A program made the position numbers and the translations under genes. Source: an uncultured Acidimicrobiaceae bacterium (GTDB lineage Bacteria > Actinomycetota > Acidimicrobiia > Acidimicrobiales > Microtrichaceae). From it: a DNA stretch of 8,654 bases. Within the stretch, counting starts at the first letter, position 1. Every line of letters begins with the position of its first letter. The stretch covers positions 1-8,654 of the forward strand of contig CALMLJ010000346.1 of NCBI GenBank assembly GCA_937868025.1, written 5' to 3'. Under the pieces are notes generated by a model, which was given only the letters and a program-made list of their open reading frames with translations, made no database searches and was not told where the DNA came from. Positions 1-6,531 of the stretch are shown one piece after another.

Positions 1-2612
1 CGAACTTCGAGATCCGCCTCGACGACGCCATGCGCCCCCGCCAGGACCCGGCGCTCACGGTGCGCTTCGCGCTCGACGCCCAGTCAAGTGATCTCGGCCC
101 GACCGAGGCCTGGGCCTGGACGACCACGCCGTGGACGCTGCCCTCGAACCTGGCCCTCACCGTCGGACCGTCGATCGACTACGTGATCGTCGAGTCGCCC
201 ACCAACGAGGCGAACGGCGGCGCCCGCTTCGTGCTGCTCGGAGCGGCCGCTGCCGGTCGCTACGCCGCCGAGCTCGGCGAGGACGCCGAGGTGCGCGCCA
301 CGTTCCCCGGCGCCGACGTCGCCGGCCGCACCTACACCCCGCTCCTCCCCTACTTCGCCGGCCACGCCGACGCGTTCCGCATCCTCACCGACGACTTCGT
401 CACCGACGAGGACGGCACCGGCATCGTGCACACGGCGCCCGGCCACGGCGAGGACGACCAGCGGGTGGGCGAGGCCAACGGCATCGTGTTGGTGTCGCCC
501 GTCGACGACGCCGGCCGCTACACCGCGGAGATCGCCGACATGGTCGGCACCAACGTGTTCGAGGCCAACCCGATCATCGCCAAGCGCCTCCGCGACGAGC
601 ACAAGCTCGTCCGCCACGACACGATCGACCACAACTACGCCCACTGCTGGCGGACCGACACGCCCATCATCTACAAGGCCGTATCGAGCTGGTACGTGAA
701 GGTCACCGACTTCAAGGACCGTCTGGTCGAGACCAACCAGGACATCAACTGGATCCCGTTCCACGTGCGCGACGGCCAGTTCGGCCGCTGGCTCGAGGGC
801 TCCCGCGACTGGTCGATCAGCCGCAACCGGTTCTGGGGCGCCCCCATTCCGGTGTGGCGTTCCGATGACCCGGCATACCCCCGCACCGATGTGTACGGCA
901 GCCTCGACGAGATCGAGCGTGACTTCGGTGTTCGCCTCGACGACCTGCACCGCCCCGGCATCGACGAGCTGACGCGCCCCAACCCCGACGACCCGACGGG
1001 CAAGAGCACGATGCGCCGTGTGTCGGAAGTGCTCGACTGCTGGTTCGAGTCGGGCGCGATGCCCTTCGCCCAGGTGCACTACCCCTTCGAGAACAAGGAG
1101 TGGTTCGACACCCACAGCCCGTCGGACTTCATCGTCGAGTACATCGCCCAGACCCGCGGCTGGTTCTACACGATGCACGTGCTGTCGGTCGCGCTGTTCG
1201 ACCGCCACGCCTTCAGCAACGTCATGTGCCACGGCGTGGTGCTCGACAGCGAGGGCCGCAAGCTCTCGAAGAAGCTCCGCAACTACCCCGACCCCGTCGA
1301 GGTCATGGAGACGATCGGCTCCGATCCGCTCCGCTGGTACCTGATGAGTTCGCCGATCCTCCGCGGCGGCGACCTGAAGATCGCCAAGGACGCGTCGGAC
1401 ATGCGCGACGTCGTACGCCTGGTCGTGAACCCGATCTGGAACGCGTACTCGTTCTTCTGCCGTTACGCGAACGTCGACGGCTACCGCGCCACCGAGCGGG
1501 CCGACGCCACCGGTCAGCTCGACCGCTACCTCCTCGCCAAGACCCACGCGCTGGTCGCCCGCGTGACCGAGCAGATGGACGCCTATGACGTCGCCGGCGC
1601 GTGCCACGAGATCGTGGCGTTCATCGACGCACTCAACAACTGGTACATCCGTCGCAGCCGCGACCGGTTCTGGGCGCCGGGGTCGGTCACCGACGGGGCG
1701 CTGAGCGACGACAAGCGCGACGCGTACGACACGCTCTACACCGTCCTGGTCAACCTGCTCCGCCTCGCCGCTCCCCTGCTGCCGCTCCTGAGCGACGAGA
1801 TGTACCGCGGACTCACGTCCGGCGGATCTGCCGGAGGCAGCAACAGCACTGCCTCGGTGCATCTCACCGACTGGCCCTCCGCCGACACGTTGCCCGCCGA
1901 TGACGCCCTCGTCGCGAACATGGACAAGGTGCGGGCCGTGTGTTCCGCGGCGCTCGGGCTGCGCGAGGACGCGAAGCTCCGCACCCGCCTGCCCCTCTCG
2001 CGCCTCACGATCGCCGGGGCGGGCGCCGATGAACTCGCCGCGCTCACCGCCCTCATCGCCGACGAGATCAACGTGAAGGCCGTCGAGCTGCGGACCGACG
2101 CCTCGTCGTTCGGCTCGTGGCAGCTCAAGCCCAACTTCAAGTTGCTGGGCCCCGTGCTCGGCAAGGCGTTGCCCGAGGTCACCAAGGCGGCGAAATCGGG
2201 TGACTGGACCGACCACGGCGACGGCACCGTCACCGCCGGCGGACACCTGCTGACCGAAGGCCAGTTCGAGGTTGCGCTGCAACCGGCCGAGGGACTCGCC
2301 GTCGCGTCGGCCCGCCAGCTCGACCCCGAGGGCGGCATCGTCGACCTCGGACTGCTCGTCAGCCTCGACGTGGAGGTCACCCCCGAGCTCGAGGCCGAGG
2401 GCCTGGCGCGTGACGTGATCCGGCAGGTGCAACAGGCTCGCAAGGACGCCGACCTCGACATCACCGACCGCATCGCGCTGACCGTGACCGCTCCGGCGGC
2501 CACGCTCGACGCGATCCGCGCCCACCAGGCGATGGTGAGCGACGCCGTGCTCGCGACCGCCGTCGAACTCGCCGACGGCGAGGCGCTCGCGGTCACCGTC
2601 GCCCGCGCCTGA
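1..2612 (+). CDS. ileS: Isoleucyl-tRNA synthetase (IleRS), 5'-truncated by window edge
   Basis: Charges tRNA-Ile with isoleucine in the cytoplasm, using ATP. The frame is open from base 3, so about 869 C-terminal residues are present. The usual length is about 1040 residues, so the N-terminal part with the HIGH-type ATP motif lies upstream. Seen in order: the WTTTPWTLPSN stretch at the start of the CP1 editing insertion (nt 117-149); the editing-site motif GTGIVHTAPGHGEDD (414-458); a DWSISRNRFWG segment (about 808-840); DCWFESGAMP (1035-1064); and the ATP-binding KMSKS-type loop, here KLSKK followed by LRNYPDP (from 1260). An anticodon-binding helical domain follows from about nt 1500, then a C-terminal domain ending in an ELEAEGLARDVIRQVQQARKD segment. 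No paired CxxC zinc motif is present at the C-terminus. The loop variant and this C-terminus match the type-2 (actinobacterial/eukaryote-like) IleRS clade rather than the E. coli type. A Gly/Ser-rich insert (about nt 1818-1850) interrupts the anticodon domain. The annotated stop is TGA at 2610-2612. Confidence 0.97.
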   Translation, partial: NFEIRLDDAMRPRQDPALTVRFALDAQSSDLGPTEAWAWTTTPWTLPSNLALTVGPSIDYVIVESPTNEANGGARFVLLGAAAAGRYAAELGEDAEVRATFPGADVAGRTYTPLLPYFAGHADAFRILTDDFVTDEDGTGIVHTAPGHGEDDQRVGEANGIVLVSPVDDAGRYTAEIADMVGTNVFEANPIIAKRLRDEHKLVRHDTIDHNYAHCWRTDTPIIYKAVSSWYVKVTDFKDRLVETNQDINWIPFHVRDGQFGRWLEGSRDWSISRNRFWGAPIPVWRSDDPAYPRTDVYGSLDEIERDFGVRLDDLHRPGIDELTRPNPDDPTGKSTMRRVSEVLDCWFESGAMPFAQVHYPFENKEWFDTHSPSDFIVEYIAQTRGWFYTMHVLSVALFDRHAFSNVMCHGVVLDSEGRKLSKKLRNYPDPVEVMETIGSDPLRWYLMSSPILRGGDLKIAKDASDMRDVVRLVVNPIWNAYSFFCRYANVDGYRATERADATGQLDRYLLAKTHALVARVTEQMDAYDVAGACHEIVAFIDALNNWYIRRSRDRFWAPGSVTDGALSDDKRDAYDTLYTVLVNLLRLAAPLLPLLSDEMYRGLTSGGSAGGSNSTASVHLTDWPSADTLPADDALVANMDKVRAVCSAALGLREDAKLRTRLPLSRLTIAGAGADELAALTALIADEINVKAVELRTDASSFGSWQLKPNFKLLGPVLGKALPEVTKAAKSGDWTDHGDGTVTAGGHLLTEGQFEVALQPAEGLAVASARQLDPEGGIVDLGLLVSLDVEVTPELEAEGLARDVIRQVQQARKDADLDITDRIALTVTAPAATLDAIRAHQAMVSDAVLATAVELADGEALAVTVARA

Positions 2613-2623
2613 CCCTCACTCGT

Positions 2624-2669
2624 TCTGTCCTGCGGTTCCGCCCCTGGAGGGGCGAAACCGCAGGACAGA
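2624..2669 (+). terminator. Long hairpin after ileS, probable terminator or REP-like palindrome
   Basis: Two 21-nt arms (2624-2644 and 2649-2669) pair with a single C/A mismatch (2638 against 2655) around a TGGA tetraloop. The hairpin begins 11 nt after the ileS stop codon. It has no downstream T-run. That is common for GC-rich actinobacterial terminators, but it leaves open that this is instead a dispersed palindromic repeat or an RNA-stabilising 3' end. The stem is seen directly; the terminator role is inferred from position. Confidence 0.6.
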
Positions 2670-2681
2670 TGCGGTGCTGGG

Positions 2682-2791
2682 TGGGGACGCGGCTGGGTCG
2701 ATCGACCCATTCGGGGTTCCTGGGAATTCGCCCGGGAGGAAAACCGACGAAACGTCCCCAGACTGGTCTCCGGACCCGCGTCGAGCGCGGG
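2682..2791 (+). promoter_or_regulatory. Candidate structured 5' leader of the surface-protein gene
   Basis: Hand pairing finds a closing stem of 8 bp between 2682-2689 and 2753-2760 (TGGGGACG with CGTCCCCA). It encloses two hairpins: 2694-2709 (6 bp, GATC loop) and 2718-2737 (7 bp with one U-G pair, six-base loop). A third hairpin, 2775-2791 (CCCGCG stem, TCGAG loop), ends 5 nt before the Shine-Dalgarno sequence. I do not recognise a known riboswitch consensus here. GC-rich DNA forms stems by chance, so this is a candidate only, and no transcription start is established. Confidence 0.25.
2694..2709. promoter_or_regulatory. Perfect 16-bp palindrome, possible operator
   Basis: TGGGTCGATCGACCCA is its own reverse complement, with no mismatches or spacer. 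It sits about 100 nt upstream of the surface-protein start codon, between the post-ileS hairpin and the gene. It could be a binding site for a dimeric repressor or activator, or the first hairpin of a structured leader. The symmetry is certain; the function is inferred from its position only. Confidence 0.35.
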
Positions 2792-2796
2792 CCGAT

Positions 2797-2801
2797 GGAG
2801 G
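2797..2801 (+). promoter_or_regulatory. Shine-Dalgarno sequence that sets the surface-protein start
   Basis: GGAGG lies 5 nt before the ATG at 2807. This favours 2807 over the in-frame ATG at 2795, which itself overlaps this ribosome-binding site, and over the ATG at 2669 inside the post-ileS hairpin. The predicted protein then begins MKSGMLTGKRR, an ideal signal-peptide n-region. Confidence 0.75.
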
Positions 2802-2806
2802 CTGCA

Positions 2807-5800
2807 ATGAAGAGTGGGATGCTCACCGGGAAACGACGCATCGTCGCCGTGCTGGCGGCGACCGCAGTGATCGTGGCGGGACTGGGCCTGGCGTTCGGCA
2901 CCGTCGAGGCGGCGTCGTCGGTGACGCCGAAGGCCGGGCCGTCGGGCAAGATCGTCCACGGCACCTACCAGGGCAAGGCCCAGAAGCTGCAGACCATGCT
3001 CTTCCAGGTCGACCTCAACGGTGAAGCGTCCTTCATGTTCTGCATCGACATCGCCACCTACATCCAGTTCGGCGTCACGTACGACGAGCAGAGCTGGGAC
3101 ACGTCCAAGGTGCCGAACCTCAACAAGGTCGCCCGCGTGCTGTCGCAGACCAACGCGACCGTCACCAAGGACCCGATCGAGATCGCCGCCGCGCAGGCCG
3201 CGATCTGGCACTTCTCCGACGGCTTCCAGCTCGACGTCGCCAACCCCGAGAACGACGCGGCCGTCACGACCCGCTACAACGCGCTCGTCGCCGACGCCGA
3301 GGCGAACCCCGTGTCCAACGAGCCTGCTGGCACGCTCAGCGTGACCCCCGCGACGACGAGCGTGGCCCAGGGCCAGCCGGTCTTCTACGACATCGCGACG
3401 ACGGCCACCGGCGCGCTCTCCATCGAGCTGTCCGACGCCGCCGTGACGGCGCACCCCGCCAACGGCACCACGTGTGACGCCGCCACCAACATCTCGACCG
3501 TCACCGGCCCGTCGAGGATCTGTCTCACCTCCACGAGCGCTCGGACGAACGTGAAGATGACCATCCGGACCGCGTCCGCCCCCGTCAGTGCCGGGCGCGT
3601 GTTCATCCGACCCGCCCGCCAGAAGCTGATCATCGGCAAGGCCGGCGCCGCCCAGTCGAGCGAGACCGTGTCGGTCAGCTGGACGGCCAACGGACGCCCC
3701 TCGGTGTCGGTCGCCTGTCCGAAGGACGGCGTGCGCTACGGCCAGCCGACCACGTTCACCGCCACGGGCAGCGACCCCGACGGCGACAACCTCGTCTACC
3801 AGTGGATGCTCAACGGCCAGCCGATCCCCGGCCAGACCAGCCCGACCGCCACCGTGACCCTCAACGCCGGCGACCTCCTCTCGGTGTCGGTCACCGACAC
3901 CGCCGGCCAGGTCGCCTCGGCCGACGTGAACTGCCCCGGGCGGAACGCGCCGACCGTGACCCTCACCTGTCCGGCGAAGTTCGTCCTCGGCAGCGAGAAC
4001 ACGTTCACCGCGGTGGGCAAGGACCTCGACGGTGACACGCTCACCTACCAGTGGTCGCTCAACGGTGTGGCCCTCAGCGGCACCAACGGACCGACCCTGA
4101 CCACCGTCATCAACGGCGGTGACGTGCTCGAGGTCTCCGCCGCCGACAGCACCGGACTCGTGTCCGACGCCGTCACCGCACCGTGCATCCCGCCGAAGGA
4201 GAACGCCAAGCCGGCGGTCACCCTCACCTGCCCGACCGACATGGTCTACGGCGAGCCCGCCACCTACACCGCGATCGGCACCGATGCCGACGGCGACCCC
4301 CTGACGTACGAATGGAAGGTCAACGGCACCACCGTCGCCGGCCAGACCGGATCGTCGGCCACCCTCACCGTCAACCAGGGCGACAAGGTCTCGGTCACCG
4401 TCAACGACGGCAAGGCCACCAGTGACGCTGCGGAAGCGTCCTGCGCCGGCAACACCAAGAACCAGCCGCCGACCGTGAAGTTGTCGTGCCCGACATCGGT
4501 CATCTACGGCGACCCGACCGAGTTCGGTGCCCAGGGCACCGACCCCGACGGCAACCCGCTCACCTACGAATGGAAGGTCAACGGCACCGTCGTGGCCGGC
4601 CAGACCGGTGAGACCGCCACGCTGACGGTCAAGCGCGGCGACAAGGTCTCCGTCACCGTCAACGACGGCAAGCTCACGAGCCCCGCCGTCGAGATCACCT
4701 GTGAGGGCCAGGAGAAGAACCAGCCTCCGACCGTCACGCTCGAGTGCCCCGCCGACCTGGTGTGGGGTTCGGCCACCGAGTTCACCGCCACCGGCACCGA
4801 TCCCGACGGCGACAAGCTGACCTACGAGTGGAAGATCAACGACACGAAGATCCCCGGCGCCACCGGCCCGAAGGTCACGGCCACGCTCGCCAAGGGCGAT
4901 GTCATCTCGGTGACGGCCACCGACACCCGCAAGGCGTCCTCGGCCGCCGCGACCGGCAACTGCGACGGCAACAGCCGTCCGCAGGTGGAGCTGTCCTGCC
5001 CGACGTCGGTGCTGTACGGCGAGCCGATCTCGTTCACCGCGATCGGGATCGACGACGACGGCGACCCGTTGACCTACCTCTGGAAGATCAACGGCACCGC
5101 CGTGGTCGGCCAGACCGGTGCCACCGCGACGCTGACCATCCAGGCGGGCGACCGCATCAACGTCACGGCGATCGACGATTCCGAGACGGCGTCGGCCAGC
5201 ACGACGATCCAGTGCACGGGTACGTCGCGGCCGACCGTGACGATCACCTGCCCCGCCAAGCTCGTCTACGGGGAGCCGATGATCTTCATCGCCAACGGCC
5301 TCGACCCCGACGGCGACACCAAGCTCGCGTACTCCTGGTACATCAACGGCACCCCGGTGCCGAAGGAGTCGAGCCCCAAGCTCACCGCAACGGTCGCGAA
5401 GGGTGACGTGCTCACCGTCACCGTGACCGATTCCGAGGGCGCGGTGTCGGCGTCGGCAGCCGCCGACTGCGCCGGCAACAGCCGCCCGACCGTCGCCCTC
5501 GTCTGCCCCGAGAAGCTCGTCTATGGGCAGCCGACCACGTTCACCGCGACCGGGACCGACGCCGACGGTGACGAACTCACCTACGAGTGGAAGATCGGCG
5601 ACGACGTCGTGAAGGGCCAGACCGGGGCGACGGCCGAGCTGACCGTTGCCAAGGGCGACCGGGTGACCGTCACCGCGACCGACTCCAAGGATGCGACGTC
5701 CACCGCTGCCACCTCCACGTGCGACGGCGACTCCACCCCGACGGTGACGACGACGTGCCCCGCCCGCGTGGTGTGGGGCGAACCCGCTGTCTTCGAGGCG

Positions 5801-6460
5801 GTCGGCAAGGATGACGACGGCGACACCCTGACCTACGCCTGGACCGTGAACGGCACACCCGTCGCGGGTCAGACCGCAGCGCGGGTCACGCTGACGCTCG
5901 CCAAGGGCGACGTCGTCACGGTGACGGCCACCGATCCGACGGGTCTCGCCTCGGCCGCAGCCACGTTCGACTGCACCGGCAAGGAGCGCCCGAAGATCTC
6001 GGTGACGTGCCCCGCCGACTTCACGTTCGGCCAGCCGACCAAGCTCGTGGCGACGTCGACCAACGCCAAGGTCGACGACCTCGTCTTCACGTGGGCGGTC
6101 AACGGCAAGGTCGTCGACGGCGAGAAGGCGACCATCACGTTGACGCTCCGTCCCGACGACGTCATCGGCGTGTCGGCGACCGACACCGACGGGCTCGTCG
6201 CGGTCACCGCGGCCACGACCTGCATCGGTGTGACCGAACCGCCGCGCACCCCGGTGCCGCCGACGCCCTCGATGCCCGACGTGCTCGGTTCGACCGTCTA
6301 CAAGGCGGCCACCCAGAGTTCGCGCCCGTCGTCGGGCTCACTGCCGGTGACCGGTGGCGAGGCGGCAGCGATGGCACTCGTTGCCCTCGTTGCGCTCGGC
6401 AGCGGTCTGGTGCTCGTGCGCTTCAGCCGCCGCAAGGGCCGCCGCCCCGAGCAGTCCTGA
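2807..6460 (+). CDS. LPXTG-anchored thioester-domain (TED/TQXA) surface adhesin with ten PKD/Ig-like repeats
   Basis: Predicted 1217-residue cell-wall protein. A signal peptide occupies residues 1 to about 35 (basic KRR, hydrophobic IVAVLAATAVIVAGLGLAF, cleavage near VEA-A). Residues about 40-168 resemble the thioester domain (TED, also called TQXA) of Gram-positive adhesins: Cys79 in MFCIDIATY and Gln130 in AAAQAAIWHFSDG are the predicted thioester pair. In known TED proteins this bond reacts with amines on host or surface partners. Residues about 172-294 form an Ig-like linker domain with two cysteines and the segment RVFIRPARQKLIIG. Ten modules of 83-86 residues follow (295-1141), of the form T-CP..VYG.P..F.A.GTDPDGD.LTYEWKVNGT..GQTG.T..LT...GD..SVT.TD...A...CxG, consistent with PKD/Ig-like stalk domains. 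A Pro/Ser-rich linker leads to LPVTG (1179-1183), a hydrophobic helix (about 1186-1204) and an RRKGRR tail, so sortase anchoring is predicted. The gene is flanked by hairpins and appears monocistronic. Adhesive function is inferred from family knowledge; the ligand is unknown. Confidence 0.9.
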   Translation: MKSGMLTGKRRIVAVLAATAVIVAGLGLAFGTVEAASSVTPKAGPSGKIVHGTYQGKAQKLQTMLFQVDLNGEASFMFCIDIATYIQFGVTYDEQSWDTSKVPNLNKVARVLSQTNATVTKDPIEIAAAQAAIWHFSDGFQLDVANPENDAAVTTRYNALVADAEANPVSNEPAGTLSVTPATTSVAQGQPVFYDIATTATGALSIELSDAAVTAHPANGTTCDAATNISTVTGPSRICLTSTSARTNVKMTIRTASAPVSAGRVFIRPARQKLIIGKAGAAQSSETVSVSWTANGRPSVSVACPKDGVRYGQPTTFTATGSDPDGDNLVYQWMLNGQPIPGQTSPTATVTLNAGDLLSVSVTDTAGQVASADVNCPGRNAPTVTLTCPAKFVLGSENTFTAVGKDLDGDTLTYQWSLNGVALSGTNGPTLTTVINGGDVLEVSAADSTGLVSDAVTAPCIPPKENAKPAVTLTCPTDMVYGEPATYTAIGTDADGDPLTYEWKVNGTTVAGQTGSSATLTVNQGDKVSVTVNDGKATSDAAEASCAGNTKNQPPTVKLSCPTSVIYGDPTEFGAQGTDPDGNPLTYEWKVNGTVVAGQTGETATLTVKRGDKVSVTVNDGKLTSPAVEITCEGQEKNQPPTVTLECPADLVWGSATEFTATGTDPDGDKLTYEWKINDTKIPGATGPKVTATLAKGDVISVTATDTRKASSAAATGNCDGNSRPQVELSCPTSVLYGEPISFTAIGIDDDGDPLTYLWKINGTAVVGQTGATATLTIQAGDRINVTAIDDSETASASTTIQCTGTSRPTVTITCPAKLVYGEPMIFIANGLDPDGDTKLAYSWYINGTPVPKESSPKLTATVAKGDVLTVTVTDSEGAVSASAAADCAGNSRPTVALVCPEKLVYGQPTTFTATGTDADGDELTYEWKIGDDVVKGQTGATAELTVAKGDRVTVTATDSKDATSTAATSTCDGDSTPTVTTTCPARVVWGEPAVFEAVGKDDDGDTLTYAWTVNGTPVAGQTAARVTLTLAKGDVVTVTATDPTGLASAAATFDCTGKERPKISVTCPADFTFGQPTKLVATSTNAKVDDLVFTWAVNGKVVDGEKATITLTLRPDDVIGVSATDTDGLVAVTAATTCIGVTEPPRTPVPPTPSMPDVLGSTVYKAATQSSRPSSGSLPVTGGEAAAMALVALVALGSGLVLVRFSRRKGRRPEQS
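3041..3196 (+). other. Thioester core of the TED domain (Cys79 to Gln130)
   Basis: The codon for Cys79 is TGC at 3041-3043 and for Gln130 CAG at 3194-3196. The first motif, FCID, fits the aromatic-Cys-hydrophobic pattern of TED proteins. The second, AQAAIW, fits the TQXA signature with Ala replacing Thr, then the usual IW and aromatic residues. It is the only cysteine in the protein without an evident partner, as a thioester cysteine should be. Formation of the bond is predicted, not shown. Confidence 0.75.
3689..6229 (+). repeat. Ten tandem PKD/Ig-like modules with paired cysteines
   Basis: Modules by protein residue: R1 295-379, R2 380-465, R3 466-551, R4 552-637, R5 638-721, R6 722-805, R7 806-890, R8 891-974, R9 975-1058, R10 1059-1141. 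Each has one Cys about ten residues in (usually before Pro) and one near its end (CAG, CDG, CTG and similar), suggesting one disulfide per module. The acidic D-x-D-G-D motif is kept in R1-R9 (N for the last D in R4) and missing in R10. R7 has one extra residue after it. R3 and R4 are the closest pair, about two-thirds identical by hand alignment, with near-identical DNA over the WKVNGT and GDKVSVTVNDGK segments. Module borders are often NSRPT or NQPPT. The array reads as a rigid stalk. Confidence 0.9.
6341..6460 (+). other. Cell-wall sorting signal (LPVTG, membrane helix, basic tail)
   Basis: LPVTG is encoded at 6341-6355, followed by a helix of about 19 hydrophobic residues and the basic run RFSRRKGRR before the stop. 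This is the standard three-part sortase substrate layout; cleavage between Thr and Gly and linkage to peptidoglycan precursors are expected from family knowledge. No sortase gene lies in this window, so the enzyme must be elsewhere in the genome. Confidence 0.92.
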
Positions 6461-6466
6461 TTCGAG

Positions 6467-6499
6467 CGGCGCCCGGACCCGACACGGGCCCGGGCGCTG
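6467..6499 (+). terminator. GC-rich hairpin after the surface-protein gene
   Basis: The stem pairs 6467-6476 with 6490-6499 (one G-U pair at 6468/6498), has one A/C mismatch (6477/6489), then four more pairs (6478-6481 with 6485-6488) and an ACA loop. It starts 7 nt after the TGA and has no T-run, as is common in GC-rich actinobacteria. It separates the surface-protein gene from the promoter of the next gene. Confidence 0.65.
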
Positions 6500-6519
6500 G
6501 CCCGGTTGCATTGCGCGGC

Positions 6520-6525
6520 TACGGT
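6520..6525 (+). promoter_or_regulatory. Candidate -10 element for a leaderless transcript
   Basis: TACGGT matches the actinobacterial TANNNT -10 pattern and ends 6 nt before the GTG at 6532, which puts the transcription start at or next to the start codon. No ribosome-binding site is visible before the GTG, so leaderless initiation is the simplest reading. A convincing -35 at the usual spacing is not visible. The prediction rests on spacing and the lack of a Shine-Dalgarno sequence. Confidence 0.5.
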
Positions 6526-6531
6526 CTCGCT

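Noticed and set aside
84..2525. Long open frame on the minus strand across ileS (813 codons)
   Set aside because: Antisense shadow of a GC-rich gene: Arg/Gly/Val/Asp-rich composition, no recognisable domain, and the plus strand carries clear IleRS motifs throughout.
2722..2748. ECF-type promoter (GGGAAT at 2722, CGAC at 2745)
   Set aside because: The spacing of 17 is plausible but the -10 part differs from CGTC/CGTT and both lie within predicted stems; too weak to annotate.
2669..2806. N-terminal extension of the adhesin from the upstream ATG at 2669
   Set aside because: That ATG begins in the arm of the post-ileS hairpin, lacks a Shine-Dalgarno sequence, and would put 46 residues before an otherwise ideal signal peptide.
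2670..2806. Known riboswitch classes (c-di-GMP, c-di-AMP, cobalamin, SAM, glycine) in the adhesin leader
   Set aside because: I looked for their conserved core segments by eye and found none; only unclassified stems remain.
1736..3454. Minus-strand open frame spanning the ileS end and adhesin start (572 codons)
   Set aside because: It crosses two plus-strand genes and their hairpin gap with low-complexity translation and no family motif, so it is a compositional artefact.
3689..6229. CRISPR or nucleotide-level tandem repeat
   Set aside because: The periodicity of about 255 nt is in-frame protein-domain repetition with diverged DNA, not short direct repeats with spacers.
6007..6531. N-terminal extension of the CoA-transferase frame into the adhesin gene
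   Set aside because: The extension is Arg/His-rich, out of frame with the adhesin and passes through the terminator-like hairpin; family length fits the GTG at 6532.
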